Source of the DNA: Pleomorphomonas sp. NRK KF1
Lineage (GTDB): Bacteria; Pseudomonadota; Alphaproteobacteria; Rhizobiales; Pleomorphomonadaceae
Direction: 5' to 3'
Assembly: GCF_023721755.1 (NCBI RefSeq)
Contig: NZ_JAMDLH010000003.1
Coordinates: 186,001-250,000, forward strand
Length of the DNA stretch: 64,000 bases
The notes under the pieces were generated by a model. It worked only from the letters and a program-made list of their open reading frames with translations, was not told the origin of the DNA and did not search any database. How positions within the stretch are numbered: position 1 is the stretch's first letter; every line of letters starts with the position of its first letter. Shown here piece after piece: positions 56,633 through 64,000 of the stretch. The translations under genes and the position numbers were made by a program.

Positions 56633-59404
56633 TCAGGCTGCCTTCTTGGGCGGATGCGGCTCTTCTCCAGTCACGGCCGCGAGGATGCGTCGGCGGATCG
56701 CCGCCTGCTTGGAGCCGGACTGGATCTTCAGCTTGGTGAGATCGGTGACGTAGAACACGTCGACCACCCGCTCGCCGAAGGTGGCGATGTGCGCCGAGGC
56801 GATGTTGAGGTTGAGATCGCTCATCGCCGTCGTCACGTCGTAGAGAAGACCCGGCCGGTCGAGGCAGGACACTTCGAGGACGGAAAGGGTCTCCGACAGC
56901 GCATTGTCGAACTTGATATCGGTCGGCACGCTGAATGCCTTGGTCGCCTTGCGTTGACCGACACGGCGGGCAACGATCTCGGGCAGTCTCTCGCGCCCCT
57001 CGAGTGCCGCCTCGATCATCTTCAGCACGCGGTCGGCGCGGCGGAACTCGTCGGCGTCGTCGGGAAACTCGCGATTGATCAGGATGGTGTCGAGGGCGAG
57101 GCCGTCGGTGGTGGTGTAGATCTGGGCGTCGGCGATGTTGACGCCAGCCGCCGCGCAGGCGCCGGTGATGGTCGACAGAAGGCGCGGATGGTCGGGCGCC
57201 ACCACCACCAGTTCGGTGATCGCCTCGAACTTCTTGGTCGAATACGCGGTCGCAAGACGCCTGCCGGTGCCCTCCATCGATTTCAGAAGGCGGGCGTGCA
57301 TCACCTTCTCGGGCAGGTCGACGCGCAGCCAGTAGGGCGCGAAATGGCGGCGGCCATAGTCGGAAAGCTCCGCCTCGCTCCAATCGGTCAGCTCGGCGGC
57401 AAGTTCCGCCTTGGCGGCGGCGACGCGCTGGTCGCGCGACAGCTTCGAGTGACCGCCGAGGAGATAGGGCTCGGTCTCGTAGTAGAGCGTCCTGAGGAGC
57501 TGCCCTTTCCAGCCGTTCCAGACGCCCGGACCCACTGCCTTGATGTCGGCGATGGTCAGCATGAGCAGCATGCGAAGCCGTTCCACCGTCTGCACCACGG
57601 CCGCGAAGTCGCGAATGGTCTGGCGGTCGGACAGGTCGCGCGACTGGGCGATGATCGACATCACCAGATGGTTTTCCACCAGCCAGGCGAGCTGGTCAGT
57701 CTCTGCCGGCGAGAAGCCGAAGCGCGGTCCGAGGCGGCGGGCGATCTTGGCGCCGGCGATCGAATGATCCTCGACGCGGCCCTTGGCGATGTCGTGCAGG
57801 AACAGGGCGAGATAGAGCACGTTGCGGTTGGCGACGGACGGAAACAGCTCCGTGGCGAGCGGATGGTCGCCCTGCTCTTCGCCGCGCTCGATCTGCGCAA
57901 GTAGGCCTATGGCCCGCAGCGTGTGTTCGTCCACGGTGTAGTGATGATACATGTTGAACTGCATCATCGCCACGACGCGGCCGAACTCGTTGATGAAGCG
58001 GCCGAGTACGCCGGTCTCGTTCATCGCCCTCAGCACCGCCTCGGCATGCCTCTTCGAGGTCAGCACGTCGAGGAAGATGCGGTTGGCTTCCTCGTTGTCG
58101 CGCAGGCTGCCGTCGATCAGGCGCAGCGAGCGGGTGATAAGCTTCAGCGCGTCGGGATGGAAGTCGAGGTCCTTTCGGGCGGCGACCGCGAAGATGCGCA
58201 GGAGGTTCACCGGGTCGCGCTCGAACACGCTGTCGTCGATCACCGACAGGCGATCGTTGTCGATGATGAACTGCGGGGTTCCGGGAAGCGACTTCTTGCG
58301 GCGCCGGAAGGTATGGCGCAGCACCCGGTCGAGCATCGGCTTGGGCTTGGCGTGCGTCTCCTCAAGGGCGGCGCAAAAGATGCGCGTGAGGTCGCCGACA
58401 TCCTTGGCCACCAGGAAATAGTGCTTCATGAAGCGTTCGACGGGCTCAAGGCCGGGATGAAGCTGATATCCCAGCAGCTCGGCGATCTCTCGCTGGTTCT
58501 CGAAACCGAGCCGGTCGTCGGCCCGATTGGTGACGAAGTGGAGATTGCAACGCACCGCCCAAAGGAACTCCTCGCACTTGTGAAAGCGATTGAGTTCCTT
58601 GCGCGAGAACACGCCATGCTTCACGAGTTCGTCGGCGGTCGAGGCGCGGTAGAAGTATTTGGCGATCCAGAACAGCGTATGGAGGTCGCGAAGGCCGCCC
58701 TTGCCGTCCTTGACGTTGGGCTCGACGAGATAGCGCGAAGTCCCGGCCCGCCGGTGCCGCTCGTCACGCTCGGCCAGCTTGGCCTGGATGAACTCGGGCC
58801 CGCTTCCCTTGATCACCTCGTTGTCGAAGCGGGCGATCATCTCGGCATAGAGCTCCTTGTCGCCGAGAATCCAGCGCGCCTCGAGCAGCGCCGTGCGGAT
58901 GGTCATATCGGCGCGACCGAGCTTGATGCAGTCTTCGACGCGACGGGTCGAGTGGCCGACCTTGAAGCCGATGTCCCAGAGATAATAGAGGATGTGTTCG
59001 AGGATCTTGTCGGCGAGCGGCTGCGCTTTCGGCGGCAGCAGAAACAGAAGGTCGACGTCCGACGACGGAGCCAGCGTGGCGCGGCCGTAGCCGCCGACGG
59101 CGACGATGGCGATCTTCTCGTCGCGCCCCCCCGGAAAGACGCGCGTCACCGTGTGCTCGTAGATCACGTTGATCAGCGAATCCACGAGCGCCGAGAGGCG
59201 ACGGGCGCAGGCGACGCCATCCCGGTCGCGGCGGAGAATGTCCCGGGCCGTCGCTCGTCCGTCCAGATTGGCGCGCTTCAGCACGGTGAGCAACTCGGGG
59301 CGCGGATCGGTGCCGGCGGCTGCCGCACGATCTGCGATTTTGGCCATTTCCGCGCCGAGCGCCGTCTCGTCGATCAAGATGGCGGTTTCCGGGAGCTTGG
59401 TCAT
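56633..59404 (-). CDS. glnD: bifunctional PII uridylyltransferase/uridylyl-removing enzyme GlnD
   Basis: Primary nitrogen sensor that uridylylates PII under nitrogen limitation. The 923 residues have a nucleotidyltransferase domain (VGGYGRATLAPSSDVDLLFL), the GlnD linker domain, an HD domain with HDIAKGRVEDHS for UMP removal, and two C-terminal ACT domains that sense glutamine (VVAPDHPRLLSTITGACAAA and LEVSCLDRPGLLYDVTTAMS). The ATG at 59404 lies nine bases after AAGGTGA; a TTG at 59413 is less likely. Confidence 0.97.
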   Translation of the reverse strand: MTKLPETAILIDETALGAEMAKIADRAAAAGTDPRPELLTVLKRANLDGRATARDILRRDRDGVACARRLSALVDSLINVIYEHTVTRVFPGGRDEKIAIVAVGGYGRATLAPSSDVDLLFLLPPKAQPLADKILEHILYYLWDIGFKVGHSTRRVEDCIKLGRADMTIRTALLEARWILGDKELYAEMIARFDNEVIKGSGPEFIQAKLAERDERHRRAGTSRYLVEPNVKDGKGGLRDLHTLFWIAKYFYRASTADELVKHGVFSRKELNRFHKCEEFLWAVRCNLHFVTNRADDRLGFENQREIAELLGYQLHPGLEPVERFMKHYFLVAKDVGDLTRIFCAALEETHAKPKPMLDRVLRHTFRRRKKSLPGTPQFIIDNDRLSVIDDSVFERDPVNLLRIFAVAARKDLDFHPDALKLITRSLRLIDGSLRDNEEANRIFLDVLTSKRHAEAVLRAMNETGVLGRFINEFGRVVAMMQFNMYHHYTVDEHTLRAIGLLAQIERGEEQGDHPLATELFPSVANRNVLYLALFLHDIAKGRVEDHSIAGAKIARRLGPRFGFSPAETDQLAWLVENHLVMSIIAQSRDLSDRQTIRDFAAVVQTVERLRMLLMLTIADIKAVGPGVWNGWKGQLLRTLYYETEPYLLGGHSKLSRDQRVAAAKAELAAELTDWSEAELSDYGRRHFAPYWLRVDLPEKVMHARLLKSMEGTGRRLATAYSTKKFEAITELVVVAPDHPRLLSTITGACAAAGVNIADAQIYTTTDGLALDTILINREFPDDADEFRRADRVLKMIEAALEGRERLPEIVARRVGQRKATKAFSVPTDIKFDNALSETLSVLEVSCLDRPGLLYDVTTAMSDLNLNIASAHIATFGERVVDVFYVTDLTKLKIQSGSKQAAIRRRILAAVTGEEPHPPKKAA

Positions 59405-59497
59405 CGACGGCAATCACCTTCGGACGAGGGAGGCGCGGCAGTTTGGTGCGAGTACGCAGCCGGCAACAAGATCGAATAGTCGGCGGAAACCGAACAA

Positions 59498-62227
59498 TCA
59501 ACCATGTGCGCGTCCGATTCCGATCCTGAGGGCCTTCAGCCGGTAGATGGCCTCAAGCGCCTCGCGCGGGCTGAGTTCGTCGGGCGCCAGCGCGTCGATC
59601 GCTGCGAGCAGTTCGGCTTCCGCCGGATCGGGCGCTGATTCCGCCGGTGCCGACGGGGTTGGATGACGGGCAAGCGAGAACAACGGCAGGTCGTCCAGCA
59701 TCGAGGCGGCGTTGTTCCCGCCGGACTTCTCAAGCTCGGCAAGTACGGAGCGCGCCCGCTCGATCACCGGACGGGGCAAGCCGGCGAGCTTGGCGACCTG
59801 GATGCCGTAGGAGCGATCGGCCGAACCCGGCACGATCTCGTGCAGGAACACGACGTCGCCACGCCACTCCTTCACCTTGACAGTGGCGTTGACGACGCGC
59901 GGCAGGCGTTCTGAAAGCGCGGTCAGCTCGTGGTAGTGCGTCGCGAACAGCGTGCGGCAGCGATTGGCTTCGTGCAGATGCTCGATGGTGGCCCAGGCGA
60001 TGGACAGGCCGTCGTAGGTGGCCGTGCCGCGGCCGATCTCGTCGAGGATGACGAAGGAACGCGGCCCCGCCTGGTTGAGGATGGCCGCCGTCTCGATCAT
60101 CTCCACCATGAAGGTGGAGCGGCCGCGCGCCAGGTCGTCGGCGGCGCCAACGCGCGAGAACAGGCGATCGACCACGCCGATATGCGCCGACTTGGCCGGC
60201 ACGAAGGAGCCGATCTGGGCGAGCACGGCGATCAGCGCGTTCTGCCTCAGGAAGGTCGACTTGCCGGCCATGTTGGGGCCGGTGACCAGCCAGAGCTTGC
60301 CGGCCGCCTCGCCACCGACATCGCAGCCGTTGGCGACGAACGATCCGCCGTCCTCGCGCAGAACCTGCTCGACCACCGGATGGCGGCCGCCATCGATGCG
60401 GAAGGTGAGGCTGTCGTCGACGCGCGGGCGGACATAACCCTCGGCGGCTGCGAGTTCGGCGAGCGCGGTGGCAACGTCGAGCGCGGCCAGCATGTCGGCC
60501 GCCCGCTTGATGGCGGTCCCGGCTTCCATCGTCTCGCGGGTGAGCTCGGCGAAAACCGAGAGTTCCACGGCCAAGGCCCTCTCCGCCGCCGAGGCGATGC
60601 GGCCTTCGAGCTCCGACAGCTCCGTGGTCGAGAAACGCATGGCGCCGGCCAGGGTCTGCCGGTGAATGAACAGCCGGTTGAGCGGCTCGCTGGTCATCGC
60701 CTGGGCGTAGTTCGGCGCCACCTCGATGAAATAGCCGAGCACGCCGTTGTGCCGCACCTTCAACGACTTGATGCCGGTCGTCTCGGCATAGGTCTGCTGC
60801 AGGGCGGCAATCACCTGACGGCTTTCGTCGCGCAGGGCGCGCGCCTCGTCGAGGTCGGCACGGAAGCCCGGCCGCACGAAACCGCCATCACGCTTCAGGA
60901 GGGGCAGTTCATCGTCGAGCGCGGCGGTCAGCCGTTCGGCGAGGTCGGCCGGCGCGGCTTGGAGGCCATGGGCGATACGCTCGATCTCTGGTCCCGCGCC
61001 GCCGGCCTCCCTGAGATCGCCAGCCAGTTGCGCGGCAGCGGCGAGTCCTCCGGCGATGGCGGCGAGGTCGCGCGGACCGCCCCGGTCGAGGCTGATGCGG
61101 GTGAGGGCTCGGGCCATGTCCGGCGCACCGGCCAGATCCCGGCGCAGCCTGGCCCGAAGCGTTGTCTCCGAGACGAAGAAGTCGACCGCATCGAGACGGT
61201 CGCGGATGCCGTCGGGGTCGGCGAGCGGCGCGGCGAGACGGTCGGCGAGGAGACGCGCTCCGGCGCCCGAAACCGTACGGTCGATGGCATGAAGCAGCGA
61301 ACCGCGCCGTTCGCCGGACAGCGTGCGCGACAGTTCGAGATTGGCCCGGCTGGCGGCGTCGATGGCCAGTGCACCGCCCAGACTCTCGCGAGCCGGCGGG
61401 TCGAGTAGCGGCCGGTTGCCGACCTGTGTCTTGTCCACATAGGCGACGATGGCGGCGGCGGCGGTCAGTTCCAGCCGAGTGAAGCTACCGAAAGCATCGA
61501 GAGAAGCAACGGAGAAGAAGTCGGCGAGCCGGTGCTCGGCGGTGGCGGCGTCGAAGAACGCGCGTGGCAGCGGCACCACGGCCTGGCTTGCCGCCTTGAA
61601 GGTTCTGCGGAGTTCGTCGTCGTCAAAAAGTCCGTCGGCGGCCAGGAGCTCGCGCGGCTCGATGCGCGCAAGTAGCGCCGGCAACGCGGCGGCGGTGGTT
61701 TCCGCCAGTCGGAAGATGCCGGTCGACATGTCGGCCCAGGCGACGGCGAAGCTGTCGGCGGCGCTCTCGGTTCCCTTCTGGCGGGCGACCGCCGCGAGAT
61801 AGTTGGAACGGCGCGCGTCGAGAAGGTTGTCCTCGGTCAGGGTGCCGGGCGTGACGAGCCGGACGACGTCGCGTCTCACCACCGATTTGGAACCGCGCTT
61901 CTTGGCTTCCGCCGGATCCTCCATCTGCTCGCAGACGGCGACGCGGTGACCGAGCGCGATGAGGCGCTGAAGGTAGTCGTCGGCAGCATGCACCGGCACG
62001 CCGCAAAGCGGAATATCCTCGCCGCGATACCTGCCGCGCTTGGTCAGCGTGATGCCGAGAGCCCGGGATGCCACCTCGGCATCCTCGAAGAACATCTCGT
62101 AGAAGTCGCCCATCCGATAGAACAGAAGGCAGTCGGGATTGGCCGCCTTGATCTCGATGAACTGCGCCATGGCGGGCGTCGCCCCGTCGGCGGTCCGGTC
62201 GTCTGGAAGGGCTTGAACGTCGGTCAT
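59498..62227 (-). CDS. mutS: DNA mismatch repair protein MutS
   Basis: Mismatch-recognition ATPase of 909 residues. The mismatch-binding domain contains [17 protein letters not shown], the F-x-E recognition element. Connector, core and clamp domains follow, then the ATPase with Walker [28 protein letters not shown] and THYHELT. The ATG at 62227 ([10 protein letters not shown]) is preferred over a TTG 18 bases upstream. No mutL is in the window. Confidence 0.97.
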   Translation of the reverse strand: MTDVQALPDDRTADGATPAMAQFIEIKAANPDCLLFYRMGDFYEMFFEDAEVASRALGITLTKRGRYRGEDIPLCGVPVHAADDYLQRLIALGHRVAVCEQMEDPAEAKKRGSKSVVRRDVVRLVTPGTLTEDNLLDARRSNYLAAVARQKGTESAADSFAVAWADMSTGIFRLAETTAAALPALLARIEPRELLAADGLFDDDELRRTFKAASQAVVPLPRAFFDAATAEHRLADFFSVASLDAFGSFTRLELTAAAAIVAYVDKTQVGNRPLLDPPARESLGGALAIDAASRANLELSRTLSGERRGSLLHAIDRTVSGAGARLLADRLAAPLADPDGIRDRLDAVDFFVSETTLRARLRRDLAGAPDMARALTRISLDRGGPRDLAAIAGGLAAAAQLAGDLREAGGAGPEIERIAHGLQAAPADLAERLTAALDDELPLLKRDGGFVRPGFRADLDEARALRDESRQVIAALQQTYAETTGIKSLKVRHNGVLGYFIEVAPNYAQAMTSEPLNRLFIHRQTLAGAMRFSTTELSELEGRIASAAERALAVELSVFAELTRETMEAGTAIKRAADMLAALDVATALAELAAAEGYVRPRVDDSLTFRIDGGRHPVVEQVLREDGGSFVANGCDVGGEAAGKLWLVTGPNMAGKSTFLRQNALIAVLAQIGSFVPAKSAHIGVVDRLFSRVGAADDLARGRSTFMVEMIETAAILNQAGPRSFVILDEIGRGTATYDGLSIAWATIEHLHEANRCRTLFATHYHELTALSERLPRVVNATVKVKEWRGDVVFLHEIVPGSADRSYGIQVAKLAGLPRPVIERARSVLAELEKSGGNNAASMLDDLPLFSLARHPTPSAPAESAPDPAEAELLAAIDALAPDELSPREALEAIYRLKALRIGIGRAHG

Positions 62228-62300
62228 GGGGGCGGAAGCTAACAAAGCCCGCGACGCTTTTCACGCGTCAAATGACCGACGGTTCAGGTTATCCAGCCCG

Positions 62301-63119
62301 TCATTCCGGCACGGGCGACGGGCGCGTCAGGACGCCTTCGCCATAGTTGGCCTTGTCGCGGTTGCGATGAGAGCCGAGGTTCTCGGAGGCAAGATAGGTC
62401 CAGATATCCTCCGCCGTCTCGGCGAAGTGGACCAGCCCGATGTCCTCCCGATTGATCATGCCGTAGTCGGCCAGCGCGTCGAAATTGATGACCTTGTGCC
62501 AGTATTCGCCGTCCACCAGCACCACGGGAATTCGGGTGCCCTTGTGGGTCTGGGTCAGCGTCAGGAGCTCGAACAGTTCGTCGAAGGTCCCGAAGCCGCC
62601 GGGGAAAACCACCAAAGCATTGGCACGCATGGCCAAATGCATCTTGCGCATGGCGAAGTAGTGGAACCGGAAGGTGAGCTGCGGCGTCGTATAGGCGTTG
62701 GGTTCCTGCTCGTGCGGCAGGGTGATGTTGAAGCCGATGGTCGGTGCGCCGGCGTCGCGGGCGCCACGGTTTGCCGCCTCCATGATTCCGGGACCGCCTC
62801 CGGTGGCGATCACGTTGTCGAAGAAGCCGTCGGTCCGATTGACGGCGCCGCCGCGTTCGGAGGCGATACGGCCGAACTCGCGCGAAGTGTTGTACCAGCG
62901 ATTGTGCAGGGGATCTCCGTTTTCATGGACACGGGCCGAGCCGAACACTACGAGCGTGGAGCGGATGCCCCAGGCCTTCAACGTCTGCTCGGCTTTCGAA
63001 TACTCGAGCATGAATCGGACGCCGCGCATCGAGTCCGAAAGAAGGAACTCGTCGTCGATGGCTGGCAGGACGAAGGCCTTGGAGGTCTTCTGGGCGGTGT
63101 TGTCGGCAATGTCGGTCAT
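62301..63119 (-). CDS. LOG-family (TIGR00730-like) putative nucleotide 5'-monophosphate phosphoribohydrolase
   Basis: A 272-residue Rossmann-fold protein of the 'lysine decarboxylase-like' family that includes plant LOG cytokinin-activating enzymes. The family motif PGGFGTFDELFELL is present, along with VVFGSARVHENG and ATGGGPGIMEAANRG. It is longer at the N-terminus than minimal LOG proteins. True lysine decarboxylase activity is not expected; the bacterial role is unclear. Start chosen at the ATG 63119; a longer frame to 63212 lacks conserved sequence. Confidence 0.9.
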   Translation of the reverse strand: MTDIADNTAQKTSKAFVLPAIDDEFLLSDSMRGVRFMLEYSKAEQTLKAWGIRSTLVVFGSARVHENGDPLHNRWYNTSREFGRIASERGGAVNRTDGFFDNVIATGGGPGIMEAANRGARDAGAPTIGFNITLPHEQEPNAYTTPQLTFRFHYFAMRKMHLAMRANALVVFPGGFGTFDELFELLTLTQTHKGTRIPVVLVDGEYWHKVINFDALADYGMINREDIGLVHFAETAEDIWTYLASENLGSHRNRDKANYGEGVLTRPSPVPE

Positions 63120-63294
63120 GCGGTCAGTCCAGGATTTCCGGCCAGAAGCGGCGATAGCGAGGATAGGGATAGGCATCTTAAGGAACGCTGAAACACGGCC
63201 GCACTGTGGCACGAAGGCGTCTAGGGGCGCCCTGCGTCTGCGTGAGGACCGGCGGCAACGGATATAATCGTTCCCGAATCAGACCGTTCGCTTC

Positions 63295-64000
63295 ATGGAA
63301 AGGCGCTTGAACCGACGGCGGCAGCTGGAGCTGAAACTGGACGAAGACCTGACGATCGACGAGGCCCGCCATTCCCAGGCGCCGGATGCCGCCGCATCCT
63401 CCCGCCTCGATGCCGCACGCCTGCTGCTCGCTCGCGGGAACTGGGCGGAAGGCTTTGTCGACTTCGAGCACCGGGCCTTTGCATCACCGTCAGACCGGCC
63501 GCTTTGGAGCGGCGCGCGCTTGCCGGCGGCCCGTCTCGTCGTGCTCGCCGAGAGCGGCGAATGCGACACGCTTGCCTTTGCTCGCTTCCTGCCCGAACTC
63601 GCCGCCCGTGTGCTGTCTCTGACGCTTGCCGTGCCAAGCGAGCAGATGGAGCGGCTCGCGCCCTTCGCCGGCGCCTTCGGCGGCGTGCCGCTCGTCGACG
63701 CGGCTTGCCTGCCGCCACACGATCTCGTCCTGCCGCTCGCGTCCGCCCCGATGGTGCTCGGCCTGTCACCGGATGAGGTGCCGCCGCCTCGCCTTGCGCA
63801 GCGAACACGGAGGAATGCGGGGGCGATTGGCGTGGCTTTGGCGTCCTCGCCCTGGAGCGCCAGGGACGAGATGGCGCCGGAGCGTGTCGTCGATGCGCTT
63901 CGCCAGGCCTTTCCCGGCCAAAGATTGATAGCGCTCGATCAGGCAGCCGCCTCGCAGTTGGGCGACAAGGCTGTCGAAGCCGATCCTGCCGCGCTTGCTG
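63295..64000 (+). CDS. TPR-glycosyltransferase-like protein, 5' part (cut by window edge)
   Basis: An open frame of 235 codons running off the right edge with no stop. The region ARLLLARGNWAEGFVDFEHR, then PLWSGARLPAARLVVLAESG and DTLAFARFLPELAARV, resembles the domain that follows TPR repeats in a family of glycosyltransferase-B-like proteins (usual pattern L-L-G-x-W-x-x-G-W and EQGxGDxIQFxRY). Here the first W-x-x-G-W tryptophan is replaced (EGF) and the EQG-G-D motif reads AESGECD. Little TPR sequence precedes it, so it may be a diverged short member. The start is uncertain, with no clear ribosome site. Confidence 0.65.
   Translation, partial: MERRLNRRRQLELKLDEDLTIDEARHSQAPDAAASSRLDAARLLLARGNWAEGFVDFEHRAFASPSDRPLWSGARLPAARLVVLAESGECDTLAFARFLPELAARVLSLTLAVPSEQMERLAPFAGAFGGVPLVDAACLPPHDLVLPLASAPMVLGLSPDEVPPPRLAQRTRRNAGAIGVALASSPWSARDEMAPERVVDALRQAFPGQRLIALDQAAASQLGDKAVEADPAALA

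Noticed and set aside
62301-63119. Naming the LOG-family protein a lysine decarboxylase
   Set aside because: The family lacks PLP-binding residues of true lysine decarboxylases; PGGxGTxxE indicates the LOG phosphoribohydrolase group.

Overview
The window is high-GC bacterial chromosome, densely packed with housekeeping genes. Gene content points to an alphaproteobacterium of the order Hyphomicrobiales (Rhizobiales). The markers are a mesaconyl-CoA hydratase of the ethylmalonyl-CoA pathway, a rhizobial-type Fur/Mur, phospholipid N-methyltransferase PmtA, ornithine-lipid genes olsB and (probably) olsA, cobalamin genes of the aerobic-pathway naming, a CTTG/CYTAT-type heat-shock promoter before dnaK, and a typical Rhizobiales intergenic repeat. 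I cannot fix the genus. No phage, plasmid, transposase, CRISPR array, rRNA or tRNA was recognised. 58 protein genes are called; the first (miaB) and the last are cut by the window edges.

Layout. 1-1.6 kb: 5' part of miaB and a gamma-carbonic-anhydrase-like protein. 1.7-10.6 kb: an eight-gene chemotaxis operon on the minus strand, in transcription order STAS-cheY-cheA-cheW-mcp-cheR-cheD-cheB. 10.6-11.5 kb: a gene-poor gap. 11.5-13.7 kb: otsB-otsA (trehalose). 13.7-14.2 kb: an intergenic stretch with dispersed repeats and palindromes. 14.2-20.2 kb: cobD(cbiB), converging on a polA-cobO-cobQ run whose stops and starts overlap. 20.5-24.0 kb: mch, then tsaB-rimI-fur-olsA/plsC. 24.2-33.3 kb: stress and translation genes hrcA, grpE, lepA, a MarR regulator, and dnaK-dnaJ-pmtA. 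33.4-40.7 kb: an envelope block with two GT2 glycosyltransferases, two polytopic GT-C-like proteins, one GtrA-like protein and olsB. 40.9-53.8 kb: mepA, infC/rpmI/rplT, pheST, an alpha/beta hydrolase, dapB, gpmA, an AraC-Ogt fusion, nth, rutE, nfu and a universal stress protein. 53.8-64 kb: trpS, murJ, glnD, mutS, a LOG-family protein and the start of a glycosyltransferase-like gene.

How the genes work together. The chemotaxis operon holds a complete adaptation system (CheR, CheB, CheD) beside its own two-PAS receptor. That receptor ends in a W-x-x-F pentapeptide like the CheR/CheB tether of enteric receptors. Three lipid enzymes (PmtA, OlsB and probable OlsA) and two Gtr-like glycosyltransferase sets suggest an elaborately modified envelope. 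The protein-folding network (HrcA, GrpE, DnaK, DnaJ) is spread over 9 kb, with a sigma-32-type promoter before dnaK.

The most notable points are the AUU start codon of infC, the paired Gtr-like modules around olsB, the tethered PAS receptor, translational coupling of polA to cobalamin genes, and what looks like a conserved Hyphomicrobiales gene run (glnD-murJ-trpS-usp-nfu / tsaB-rimI-fur-olsA / miaB). That run keeps its strand and order here but is split by two large blocks. I did not find a convincing wholly new defence or mobile system.
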